A stretch of 64,000 nt of DNA from Osmia lignaria lignaria (Eukaryota; Arthropoda; Insecta; Hymenoptera; Megachilidae). Shown piece by piece: positions 48,201-60,663 of this stretch. The position numbers and the translations under genes are program-made. The notes beneath the pieces were generated by a model that saw only the letters and a program-made list of their open reading frames with translations, was not told where the DNA came from and made no database searches. Every line of letters starts with the position of its first letter. The first letter of the stretch is position 1. The stretch spans positions 10,230,001 through 10,294,000 of the forward strand of contig NW_027478169.1 of NCBI RefSeq assembly GCF_051020975.1, written 5' to 3'.

Positions 48201-51200
48201 TAAGATAACTCTGCACTATTGCGAGCTGCAAATGCCACTTCCAGCTTAGCTGTGCAGAGGAAGAACAACAAGAAGACGAAATATCTCGAAATATGTCCGT
48301 CAGGCCAGTTCCTTTGAGCTGAATCTGCAAATATCTCGGAAACGAAGCGAGCTATGGCAAAATGTTAAGAGACGTTTTTTGTAGAGAATTATGTTTCCTA
48401 CAATTTATGTTCTATGATATTTTTTGATCAGAAGCGTAGTTTTCGAGATGTATCGAGATATTTAAAAGTTCCGAAGACGCACCAACATAATAGAGATACA
48501 GAAACACCGTGGCCCCTTTCTTTGAGATAACTGTGCACTAGTGCGAGCCGCAAATGCAACTTCCAGCTTAGCTGTGCAGAAGAAGAACAACAAGAAGAAG
48601 AAATATCTCGAAATATGTCCGTCAGGCCCCTTCCCTTGAGATATATCTGCAAATATCTCGGAAACGAAGCGAGCTATGGCAAAATGTTAAGAGACCGTTT
48701 TTGTAGAGAATTATGTTTCCTACTTTTTATGTTCTATGATATTTTTTGATCAGACGCGTAGTTCTCGAGATATATCAAGATATTTAAAAGTTCCGAAGCC
48801 GCACCAACATAATAGAGATACAGAAACACCGTGGCCCCTTTCTTTGAGATAACTCTGCACTAGTCCGAGCCGCAAATGCCACTTCCAGCTTAGCTGTGCA
48901 GAAGAAGAACAACAAGAAGAAGAAATATCTCGAAATATGTCCGTCAGGCCGCTTCCCTTGAGATATATCTGCAAATATCTCGGAAACGAAGCGAGCTATG
49001 GCAAAATGTTAAGATACGTTTTTTGTAGAGAATTATGTTTCCTACAATTTATGTTCTATGATATTTTTTGATCAGAAGCGTAGTTTTCGAGATATATTGA
49101 GATATTTAAAAGTTCCGAAGCCGCACCAACATAATAGAGATACAGAAACACCGTGGCCCCTTTCTTTGAGATAACACTGCACTAGTGCGAGCCGCAAATG
49201 CCACTTCCAGCTTAGCTGTGCAGAAGAAGAACAACAAGAAGAAGAAATATCTCGAAATATGTCCGTCAGGCCCCTTCCCTTGAGATAAATCTGCAAATAT
49301 CTCGGAAACGAAGCGAGCTATGGCAAAATGTTAAGAGACCTTTTTTGTAAAGAATTATGTTTCCTACAATTTATGTTCTATGATATTTTTTGATCAGAAG
49401 CGTAGTTTTCGAGATATATCGAGATATTTAAAAGTTCCGAAGCCGCACCAACATAATAGAGATACAGAAACACCGTGGCCCCTTTCTTTGAGATAACTCT
49501 GCACTATTGCTACCTGCAAATGCCACTTCCAGCTCAGCTGTGCAGAAGAAGAACAACAAGAAGAAGAAATATCTCGAAATATGTCCGTCAGGCCCCTTCC
49601 CTTGAGATAAATCTGCAAATATCTCGGAAAGGAAGCGAGCTATGGCAAAATGTTAAGAGACCTTTTTTGTAGAGAATTAAGTTTCCTACTTTTTATGTTC
49701 TATGATATTTTTTGATCAGATGCGTAGTTCTCGAGATATATCAAGATATTTAAAAGTTCCGAAACCGCACCAACATAATAGAGATACAGAAACACCGTGG
49801 CCCCTTTCTTTGAGACAACTCTGCACTATTGCGAGCTGGAAATGCCACTTCCAGTTTAGCTGTGCAGAAGAAGAACAACAAGAAGAAGAAATATCTCGAA
49901 ATATGTCCGTTAGGCCCCTTCCCTTGAGATAAATATGCAAATATCTCGGAAACGAAGCGAGCTATGGCAAAATGTTAAGAGACCTTTTTTGTAGAGAATT
50001 AAGTTTCCTACTTTTTATGTTCTATCATATTTTTTGATCAGAAGCGTAGTTTTCGAGATATATCGAGATATTTAAAAGTTCCGAAGCCGCACCAACATAA
50101 TAGAGATACAGAAACACCGTGGCCCCTTTCTTTGAGATAACTCTGCACTAGTGCGAGCCGCAAATGCCACTTCCAGCTTAGCTGTGCAGAAGAAGAACAA
50201 CAAGAAGAAGAAATATCTCGAAATATGTCCGTCAGGCCCCTTCCCTTGAGATATATATGCAAATATCTCGGAAACGAAGCGAGCTATGGCAAAATGTTAA
50301 GAGACCTTTTTTGTAGAGAATTAAGTTTCCTACTTTTTATGTTCTATGACATTTTTTGATCAGATGCGTAGTTCTCGAGATATATCAAGATATTTAAAAG
50401 TTCCGAAGCCGCACCAACATAATAGAGATACAGAAACACCGTGGCCCCTTTCTTTAAGATAACTCTGCACTATTGCGAGCTGCAAATGCCACTTCCAGCT
50501 TAGCTGTGCAGAGGAAGAACAACAAGAAGACGAAATATCTCGAAATATGTCCGTCAGGCCAGTTCCTTTGAGCTGAATCTGCAAATATCTCGGAAACGAA
50601 GCGAGCTATGGCAAAATGTTAAGAGACGTTTTTTGTAGAGAATTATGTTTCCTACAATTTATGTTCTATGATATTTTTTGATCAGAAGCGTAGTTTTCGA
50701 GATGTATCGAGATATTTAAAAGTTCCGAAGACGCACCAACATAATAGAGATACAGAAACACCGTGGCCCCTTTCTTTGAGATAACTGTGCACTAGTGCGA
50801 GCCGCAAATGCAACTTCCAGCTTAGCTGTGCAGAAGAAGAACAACAAGAAGAAGAAATATCTCGAAATATGTCCGTCAGGCCCCTTCCCTTGAGATATAT
50901 CTGCAAATATCTCGGAAACGAAGCGAGCTATGGCAAAATGTTAAGAGACCGTTTTTGTAGAGAATTATGTTTCCTACTTTTTATGTTCTATGATATTTTT
51001 TGATCAGACGCGTAGTTCTCGAGATATATCAAGATATTTAAAAGTTCCGAAGCCGCACCAACATAATAGAGATACAGAAACACCGTGGTCTCTTTCTTTG
51101 AGATAACTCTGCACTATTGCGAGCTGCAAATGCCACTTCCAGCTTAGCTGTGCAGAAGAAGAACAACAAGAAGAAGAAATATCTCGAAATATGTCCGTCA

Positions 51201-52613
51201 GGCCCCTTACCTTGAGATATATCTGCAAATATCTCGGAAACGAAGCGAGCTATGGCAAAATGTTAAGAGACCTTTTTTGTAGAGAATTATGTTTCCTACA
51301 ATTTAGGTTCTATGATATTTTTTGATCAGAAGCGTAGTTTTCGAGATATATCGAGATATTTAAAAGTTCCGAAGCCGCACCAACATAATAGAGATACAGA
51401 AACACCGTGGCCCCTTTCTTTGAGATAACTCTGCACTAGTGCGAGCCGCAAATGCCACTTCCAGCTTAGCTGTGCAGAAGAAGGACAACAAGAAGAAGAA
51501 ATATCTCGAAATATGTCCGTCAGGCCGCTTCCCTTGAGATATATCTGCAAATATCTCGGAAACGAAGCGAGCTATGGCAAAATGTTAAGAGACCTTTTTT
51601 GTAGAGAATTAAGTTTCCTACTTTTTATGTTCTATGATATTTTTTGATCAGATGCGTAGTTCTCGAGATATATCAAGATACTTAAAAGTTCCGAAGCCGC
51701 ACCAACATAATAGAGATACAGAAACACCGTGGCCCCTTTCTTTGAGATAACTCTGCACTAGTGCGAGCCGCAAATGCCACTTCCAGCTTAGCTGTGCAGA
51801 AGAAGAACAACAAGAAGAAGAAATATCTCGAAATATGTCCGTCAGGCCCCTTCCCTTGAGATATATATGCAAATATCTCGGAAACGAAGCGAGCTATGGC
51901 AAAATGTTAAGAGACCTTTTTTGTAGAGAATTAAGTTTCCTACTTTTTATGTTCTATGACATTTTTTGATCAGATGCGTAGTTCTCGAGATATATCAAGA
52001 TATTTAAAAGTTCCGAAGCCGCACCAACATAATAGAGATACAGAAACACCGTGGCCCCTTTCTTTAAGATAACTCTGCACTATTGCGAGCTGCAAATGCC
52101 ACTTCCAGCTTAGCTGTGCAGAGGAAGAACAACAAGAAGACGAAATATCTCGAAATATGTCCGTCAGGCCAGTTCCTTTGAGCTGAATCTGCAAATATCT
52201 CGGAAACGAAGCGAGCTATGGCAAAATGTTAAGAGACGTTTTTTGTAGAGAATTATGTTTCCTACAATTTATGTTCTATGATATTTTTTGATCAGAAGCG
52301 TAGTTTTCGAGATGTATCGAGATATTTAAAAGTTCCGAAGACGCACCAACATAATAGAGATACAGAAACACCGTGGCCCCTTTCTTTGAGATAACTGTGC
52401 ACTAGTGCGAGCCGCAAATGCAACTTCCAGCTTAGCTGTGCAGAAGAAGAACAACAAGAAGAAGAAATATCTCGAAATATGTCCGTCAGGCCCCTTCCCT
52501 TGAGATATATCTGCAAATATCTCGGAAACGAAGCGAGCTATGGCAAAATGTTAAGAGACCGTTTTTGTAGAGAATTATGTTTCCTACTTTTTATGTTCTA
52601 TGATATTTTTTGA
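45208..52613 (+). repeat. 12-mer higher-order repeat, 3864 bp, about 1.9 copies
   Basis: Monomers 45208 to 48750 are followed by the same series at 49072 to 52292. I call the types j a b c d e f g h d e (f/i). Markers: j, ATATTGAGAT; a, TTGCTACCTGC with CAGCTCAGC and GAAAGGAAGC; b, CCGAAACCGC with GAGACAAC; c, TATCATATTTT; d, TTTAAGATAAC with AGACGAAATATC; e, GAGATGTATCG with GAAGACGC and AAATGCAAC; f, GTGGTCTC; g, GAAGGACAAC; h, GATACTTAAAAG. Three differences are seen: TAACTCTG against TAACACTG, TTTCCTTAAG against TTTCTTTAAG, and GCGTGGTTT against GCGTAGTTT. A d-e pair occurs twice within each unit. In place of f/i, the second copy runs into type f' at 52614. Confidence 0.9.
48750..49071 (+). 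repeat. f/i hybrid monomer
   Basis: The head (GACGCGTAGTTCTCGAG, ATATCAAG) is that of type f, which normally follows e. The rest (CTAGTCCGAGCC, GGCCGCTTCCC, tail AAGATACG) matches the monomer at 44897. The junction lies between about 48780 and 48862. It links the end of the 12-mer back to j. Confidence 0.75.
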
Positions 52614-55600
52614 TCAGACGCGTAGTTCTCGAGATATATCAAGATATTTAAAAGTTCCGAAGCCGCACCAACATAATAGAGATACAGAAACACCGTGGCC
52701 TCTTTCTTTGAGATAACTCTGCACTATTGCGAGCTGCAAATGCCACTTCCAGCTTAGCTGTGCAGAAGAAGAACAACAAGAAGAAGAAATATCTCGAAAT
52801 ATGTCCGTCAGGCCCCTTACCTTGAGATATATCTGCAAATATCTCGGAAACGAAGCGAGCTATGGCAAAATGTTAAGAGACCTTTTTTGTAGAGAATTAT
52901 GTTTCCTACAATTTAGGTTCTATGATATTTTTTGATCAGAAGCGTAGTTTTCGAGATATATCGAGATATTTAAAAGTTCCGAAGCCGCACCAACATAATA
53001 GAGATACAGAAACACCGTGGCCCCTTTCTTTGAGATAACTCTGCACTAGTGCGAGCCGCAAATGCCACTTCCAGCTTAGCTGTGCAGAAGAAGGACAACA
53101 AGAAGAAGAGATATCTCGAAATATGTCCGTCAGGCCAGTTCCTTTGAGCTGAATCCGCAAATATCTCGGAAACGAAGCGAGCTATGGCAAAATATTAAGA
53201 GACGTTTTTTGTAGAGAATTACGTTTCCTACAATTTATGTTCTATGATATTTTTTGATCAGAAGCGTAGTTTTCGAGATATATCGAGATACTTAAAAGTT
53301 CCGAAGCCGCACCAACATATTAGAGATACAGAAACACCGTGGCCCCTTTCTTTGAGATAACTGTGCACTAGTGCGAGCCGCAAATGCCACTTCCAGCTTA
53401 GCTGTGCAGAAGAAGAACAACAAGAAGAAGAAACTTCTCGAAATATGTCCGTCAGGCCAGTTCCTTTGAGCTGAATCTGCAAATATCTCGGAAACGAAGC
53501 GAGCTATGGCAAAATGTTAAGAGACCTTTTTTGTAGAGAATTAAGTTTCCTACTTTTTATGTTCTATGATATTTTTTGATCAGATGCGTAGTTCTCGAGA
53601 TATATCAAGATATTTAAAAGTTCCGAAGCCGCACCAACATAATAGAGATACAGAAACACCGTGGCCCCTTTCTTTGAGATAACTCTGCACTACTGAGAGC
53701 CGCAAATGCCACTTCCAGCTTAGCTGTGCAGAAGAAGAACAACAAGAAGAAGAAATATCTCGAAATATGTCCGTCAGGCCCCTTCCCTTGAGATAAATCT
53801 GCAAATATCTCGGAAACGAAGCGAGCTATGGCAAAATGTTAAGAGACCTTTTTTGTAAAGAATTATGTTTCCTACAATTTATGTTCTATGATATTTTTTG
53901 ATCAGAAGCGTAGTTTTCGAGATATATCGAGATATTTAAAAGTTCCGAAGCCGCACCAACATAATAGAGATACAGAAACACCGTGGCCCCTTTCTTTGAG
54001 ATAACTCTGCACTATTGCGACCTGCAAATGCCACTTCCAGCTCAGCTGTGCAGAAGAAGAACAACAAGAAGAAGAAATATCTCGAAATATGTCCGTCAGG
54101 CCCCTTCCCTTGAGATAAATCTGCAAATATCTCGGAAAGGAAGCGAGCTATGGCAAAATGTTAAGAGACCTTTTTTGTAGAGAATTAAGTTTCCTGCTTT
54201 TTATGTTCTATGACATTTTTTGATCAGATGCGTAGTTCTCGAGATATATCAAGATATTTAAAAGTTCCGAAGCCGCACCAACATAATAGAGATACAGAAA
54301 CACCGTGGCCCCTTTCTTTGAGATAACTCTGCACTAGTGCGAGCCGCAAATGCCACTTCCAGCTTAGCTGTGCAGAAGAAGAACAACAAGAAGAAGAAAT
54401 ATCTCGAAATATGTCCGTCAGGCCCCTTCCCTTGAGATATATATGCAAATATCTCGGAAACGAAGCGAGCTATGGCAAAATGTTAAGAGACCTTTTTTGT
54501 AGAGAATTAAGTTTCCTACTTTTTATGTTCTATGACATTTTTTGATCAGATGCGTAGTTCTCGAGATATATCAAGATATTTAAAAGTTCCGAAGCCGCAC
54601 CAACATAATAGAGATACAGAAACACCGTGGCCCCTTTCTTTAAGATAACTCTGCACTATTGCGAGCTGCAAATGCCACTTCCAGCTTAGCTGTGCAGAGG
54701 AAGAACAACAAGAAGACGAAATATCTCGAAATATGTCCGTCAGGCCAGTTCCTTTGAGCTGAATCTGCAAATATCTCGGAAACGAAGCGAGCTATGGCAA
54801 AATGTTAAGAGACGTTTTTTGTAGAGAATTATGTTTCCTACAATTTATGTTCTATGATATTTTTTGATCAGAAGCGTAGTTTTCGAGATGTATCGAGATA
54901 TTTAAAAGTTCCGAAGACGCACCAACATAATAGAGATACAGAAACACCGTGGCCCCTTTCTTTGAGATAACTGTGCACTAGTGCGAGCCGCAAATGCAAC
55001 TTCCAGCTTAGCTGTGCAGAAGAAGAACAACAAGAAGAAGAAATATCTCGAAATATGTCCGTCAGGCCCCTTCCCTTGAGATATATCTGCAAATATCTCG
55101 GAAACGAAGCGAGCTATGGCAAAATGTTAAGAGACCGTTTTTGTAGAGAATTATGTTTCCTACTTTTTATGTTCTATGATATTTTTTGATCAGACGCGTA
55201 GTTCTCGAGATATATCAAGATATTTAAAAGTTCCGAAGCCGCACCAACATAATAGAGATACAGAAACACCGTGGCCTCTTTCTTTGAGATAACTCTGCAC
55301 TATTGCGAGCTGCAAATGCCACTTCCAGCTTAGCTGTGCAGAAGAAGAACAACAAGAAGAAGAAATATCTCGAAATATGTCCGTCAGGCCCCTTACCTTG
55401 AGATATATCTGCAAATATCTCGGAAACGAAGCGAGCTATGGCAAAATGTTAAGAGACCTTTTTTGTAGAGAATTATGTTTCCTACAATTTAGGTTCTATG
55501 ATATTTTTTGATCAGAAGCGTAGTTTTCGAGATATATCGAGATATTTAAAAGTTCCGAAGCCGCACCAACATAATAGAGATACAGAAACACCGTGGCCCC

Positions 55601-56477
55601 TTTCTTTGAGATAACTCTGCACTAGTGCGAGCCGCAAATGCCACTTCCAGCTTAGCTGTGCAGAAGAAGGACAACAAGAAGAAGAGATATCTCGAAATAT
55701 GTCCGTCAGGCCAGTTCCTTTGAGCTGAATCCGCAAATATCTCGGAAACGAAGCGAGCTATGGCAAAATATTAAGAGACGTTTTTTGTAGAGAATTACGT
55801 TTCCTACAATTTATGTTCTATGATATTTTTTGATCAGAAGCGTAGTTTTCGAGATATATCGAGATACTTAAAAGTTCCGAAGCCGCACCAACATATTAGA
55901 GATACAGAAACACCGTGGCCCCTTTCTTTGAGATAACTGTGCACTAGTGCGAGCCGCAAATGCCACTTCCAGCTTAGCTGTGCAGAAGAAGAACAACAAG
56001 AAGAAGAAACTTCTCGAAATATGTCCGTCAGGCCAGTTCCTTTGAGCTGAATCTGCAAATATCTCGGAAACGAAGCGAGCTATGGCAAAATGTTAAGAGA
56101 CCTTTTTTGTAGAGAATTAAGTTTCCTACTTTTTATGTTCTATGATATTTTTTGATCAGATGCGTAGTTCTCGAGATATATCAAGATATTTAAAAGTTCC
56201 GAAGCCGCACCAACATAATAGAGATACAGAAACACCGTGGCCCCTTTCTTTGAGATAACTCTGCACTACTGAGAGCCGCAAATGCCACTTCCAGCTTAGC
56301 TGTGCAGAAGAAGAACAACAAGAAGAAGAAATATCTCGAAATATGTCCGTCAGGCCCCTTCCCTTGAGATAAATCTGCAAATATCTCGGAAACGAAGCGA
56401 GCTATGGCAAAATGTTAAGAGACCTTTTTTGTAAAGAATTATGTTTCCTACAATTTATGTTCTATGATATTTTTTGA

Positions 56478-56799
56478 TCAGAAGCGTAGTTTTCGAGATA
56501 TATCGAGATATTTAAAAGTTCCGAAGCCGCACCAACATAATAGAGATACAGAAACACCGTGGCCCCTTTCTTTGAGATAACTCTGCACTATTGCGACCTG
56601 CAAATGCCACTTCCAGCTCAGCTGTGCAGAAGAAGAACAACAAGAAGAAGAAATATCTCGAAATATGTCCGTCAGGCCCCTTCCCTTGAGATATATATGC
56701 AAATATCTCGGAAACGAAGCGAGCTATGGCAAAATGTTAAGAGACCTTTTTTGTAGAGAATTAAGTTTCCTACTTTTTATGTTCTATGACATTTTTTGA
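56478..56799 (+). repeat. a/h hybrid monomer that shortens the 8-mer
   Basis: It begins as type a (GACCTGCAAATG, CAGCTCAGC at 56614-56622) and ends as type h (GAGATATATATGC from 56689, GAAACGAAGC instead of GAAAGGAAGC). The junction lies within 56620-56693. Fusing a with the following h removes exactly 322 bp, which explains the 7-mer unit. Confidence 0.85.
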
Positions 56800-59375
56800 T
56801 CAGATGCGTAGTTCTCGAGATATATCAAGATATTTAAAAGTTCCGAAGCCGCACCAACATAATAGAGATACAGAAACACCGTGGCCCCTTTCTTTAAGAT
56901 AACTCTGCACTATTGCGAGCTGCAAATGCCACTTCCAGCTTAGCTGTGCAGAGGAAGAACAACAAGAAGACGAAATATCTCGAAATATGTCCGTCAGGCC
57001 AGTTCCTTTGAGCTGAATCTGCAAATATCTCGGAAACGAAGCGAGCTATGGCAAAATGTTAAGAGACGTTTTTTGTAGAGAATTATGTTTCCTACAATTT
57101 ATGTTCTATGATATTTTTTGATCAGAAGCGTAGTTTTCGAGATGTATCGAGATATTTAAAAGTTCCGAAGACGCACCAACATAATAGAGATACAGAAACA
57201 CCGTGGCCCCTTTCTTTGAGATAACTGTGCACTAGTGCGAGCCGCAAATGCAACTTCCAGCTTAGCTGTGCAGAAGAAGAACAACAAGAAGAAGAAATAT
57301 CTCGAAATATGTCCGTCAGGCCCCTTCCCTTGAGATATATCTGCAAATATCTCGGAAACGAAGCGAGCTATGGCAAAATGTTAAGAGACCGTTTTTGTAG
57401 AGAATTATGTTTCCTACTTTTTATGTTCTATGATATTTTTTGATCAGACGCGTAGTTCTCGAGATATATCAAGATATTTAAAAGTTCCGAAGCCGCACCA
57501 ACATAATAGAGATACAGAAACACCGTGGCCTCTTTCTTTGAGATAACTCTGCACTATTGCGAGCTGCAAATGCCACTTCCAGCTTAGCTGTGCAGAAGAA
57601 GAACAACAAGAAGAAGAAATATCTCGAAATATGTCCGTCAGGCCCCTTACCTTGAGATATATCTGCAAATATCTCGGAAACGAAGCGAGCTATGGCAAAA
57701 TGTTAAGAGACCTTTTTTGTAGAGAATTATGTTTCCTACAATTTAGGTTCTATGATATTTTTTGATCAGAAGCGTAGTTTTCGAGATATATCGAGATATT
57801 TAAAAGTTCCGAAGCCGCACCAACATAATAGAGATACAGAAACACCGTGGCCCCTTTCTTTGAGATAACTCTGCACTAGTGCGAGCCGCAAATGCCACTT
57901 CCAGCTTAGCTGTGCAGAAGAAGGACAACAAGAAGAAGAGATATCTCGAAATATGTCCGTCAGGCCAGTTCCTTTGAGCTGAATCCGCAAATATCTCGGA
58001 AACGAAGCGAGCTATGGCAAAATATTAAGAGACGTTTTTTGTAGAGAATTACGTTTCCTACAATTTATGTTCTATGATATTTTTTGATCAGAAGCGTAGT
58101 TTTCGAGATATATCGAGATACTTAAAAGTTCCGAAGCCGCACCAACATATTAGAGATACAGAAACACCGTGGCCCCTTTCTTTGAGATAACTGTGCACTA
58201 GTGCGAGCCGCAAATGCCACTTCCAGCTTAGCTGTGCAGAAGAAGAACAACAAGAAGAAGAAACTTCTCGAAATATGTCCGTCAGGCCAGTTCCTTTGAG
58301 CTGAATCTGCAAATATCTCGGAAACGAAGCGAGCTATGGCAAAATGTTAAGAGACCTTTTTTGTAGAGAATTAAGTTTCCTACTTTTTATGTTCTATGAT
58401 ATTTTTTGATCAGATGCGTAGTTCTCGAGATATATCAAGATATTTAAAAGTTCCGAAGCCGCACCAACATAATAGAGATACAGAAACACCGTGGCCCCTT
58501 TCTTTGAGATAACTCTGCACTACTGAGAGCCGCAAATGCCACTTCCAGCTTAGCTGTGCAGAAGAAGAACAACAAGAAGAAGAAATATCTCGAAATATGT
58601 CCGTCAGGCCCCTTCCCTTGAGATAAATCTGCAAATATCTCGGAAACGAAGCGAGCTATGGCAAAATGTTAAGAGACCTTTTTTGTAAAGAATTATGTTT
58701 CCTACAATTTATGTTCTATGATATTTTTTGATCAGAAGCGTAGTTTTCGAGATATATCGAGATATTTAAAAGTTCCGAAGCCGCACCAACATAATAGAGA
58801 TACAGAAACACCGTGGCCCCTTTCTTTGAGATAACTCTGCACTATTGCGACCTGCAAATGCCACTTCCAGCTCAGCTGTGCAGAAGAAGAACAACAAGAA
58901 GAAGAAATATCTCGAAATATGTCCGTCAGGCCCCTTCCCTTGAGATAAATCTGCAAATATCTCGGAAAGGAAGCGAGCTATGGCAAAATGTTAAGAGACC
59001 TTTTTTGTAGAGAATTAAGTTTCCTGCTTTTTATGTTCTATGACATTTTTTGATCAGATGCGTAGTTCTCGAGATATATCAAGATATTTAAAAGTTCCGA
59101 AACCGCACCAACATAATAGAGATACAGAAACACCGTGGCCCCTTTCTTTGAGATTACTCTGCACTATTGCGAGCTGGAAATGCCACTTCCAGTTTAGCTG
59201 TGCAGAAGAAGAACAACAAGAAGAAGAAATATCTCGAAATATGTCCGTTAGGCCCCTTCCCTTGAGATAAATATGCAAATATCTCGGAAACGAAGCGAGC
59301 TATGGCAAAATGTTAAGAGACCTTTTTTGTAGAGAATTAAGTTTCCTACTTTTTATGTTCTATCATATTTTTTGA

Positions 59376-59697
59376 TCAGAAGCGTAGTTTTCGAGATATA
59401 TCGAGATATTTAAAAGTTCCGAAGCCGCACCAACATAATAGAGATACAGAAACACCGTGGCCCCTTTCTTTAAGATAACTCTGCACTATTGCGAGCTGCA
59501 AATGCCACTTCCAGCTTAGCTGTGCAGAGGAAGAACAACAAGAAGACGAAATATCTCGAAATATGTCCGTCAGGCCAGTTCCTTTGAGCTGAATCTGCAA
59601 ATATCTCGGAAACGAAGCGAGCTATGGCAAAATGTTAAGAGACGTTTTTTGTAGAGAATTATGTTTCCTACAATTTATGTTCTATGATATTTTTTGA
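59376..59697 (+). repeat. c/d hybrid monomer
   Basis: The upstream linker and head are type c (TATCATATTTT just before the start; GAAGCGTAGTTTTCGAG, ATATCGAG). From TTTAAGATAAC (59469) it is type d (AGACGAAATATC, GAGCTGAATC). The junction lies between about 59406 and 59471. Against the 12-mer order b c d e this fusion removes one monomer length. Confidence 0.85.
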
Positions 59698-60019
59698 TCA
59701 GAAGCGTAGTTTTCGAGATGTATCGAGATATTTAAAAGTTCCGAAGACGCACCAACATAATAGAGATACAGAAACACCGTGGCCCCTTTCTTTGAGATAA
59801 CTGTGCACTAGTGCGAGCCGCAAATGCAACTTCCAGCTTAGCTGTGCAGAAGAAGAACAACAAGAAGAAGAAATATCTCGAAATATGTCCGTCAGGCCCC
59901 TTCCCTTGAGATATATCTGCAAATATCTCGGAAACGAAGCGAGCTATGGCAAAATGTTAAGAGACCGTTTTTGTAGAGAATTATGTTTCCTACTTTTTAT
60001 GTTCTATGATATTTTTTGA

Positions 60020-60663
60020 TCAGACGCGTAGTTCTCGAGATATATCAAGATATTTAAAAGTTCCGAAGCCGCACCAACATAATAGAGATACAGAAACACC
60101 GTGGCCTCTTTCTTTGAGATAACTCTGCACTATTGCGAGCTGCAAATGCCACTTCCAGCTTAGCTGTGCAGAAGAAGAACAACAAGAAGAAGAAATATCT
60201 CGAAATATGTCCGTCAGGCCCCTTACCTTGAGATATATCTGCAAATATCTCGGAAACGAAGCGAGCTATGGCAAAATGTTAAGAGACCTTTTTTGTAGAG
60301 AATTATGTTTCCTACAATTTAGGTTCTATGATATTTTTTGATCAGAAGCGTAGTTTTCGAGATATATCGAGATATTTATAAGTTCCGAAGCCGCACCAAC
60401 ATAATAGAGATACAGAAACACCGTGGCCCCTTTCTTTGAGATAACTCTGCACTAGTGCGAGCCGCAAATGCCACTTCCAGCTTAGCTGTGCAGAAGAAGG
60501 ACAACAAGAAGAAGAAATATCTCGAAATATGTCCGTCAGGCCGCTGCCCTTGAGATATATCTGCAAATATCTCGGAAACGAAGCGAGCTATGGCAAAATG
60601 TTAAGAGACCTTTTTTGTAGAGAATTAAGTTTCCTACTTTTTATGTTCTATGATATTTTTTGA
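60020..60663 (+). repeat. Transition monomers f' and g before the trimer block
   Basis: Type f' (60020) ends the 8-mer series. It is followed by a g monomer (60342) with two private changes, ATTTATAAG (about 60374) and GGCCGCTGCCC (about 60541). Only satellite sequence is present. Confidence 0.8.

Larger units (their letters stand above)
52614..60019 (+). repeat. 8-mer higher-order repeat (2576 bp) in three copies, one shortened to a 7-mer
   Basis: Units start with type f' (GTGGCCTC) at 52614, 55190 and 57444. The order is f', g' (GAAGGACAAC, AGAAGAGATATC, GAATCCGC), k (GATACTTAAAAG, CATATTAGAG, GAAACTTCTCG), l (CTACTGAGAGCC), a, one variable position, d, e. Unit 1 has h after a, with the head change TTTCCTGCTTTTTATG. 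Unit 2 lacks that position because its a monomer (56478) is an a/h hybrid. Unit 3 has b (59054) and a c/d hybrid (59376). Unit 2 is therefore 2254 bp, the others 2576 bp. The 8-mer reuses types a, d, e, f, g and h of the 12-mer. Confidence 0.88.
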
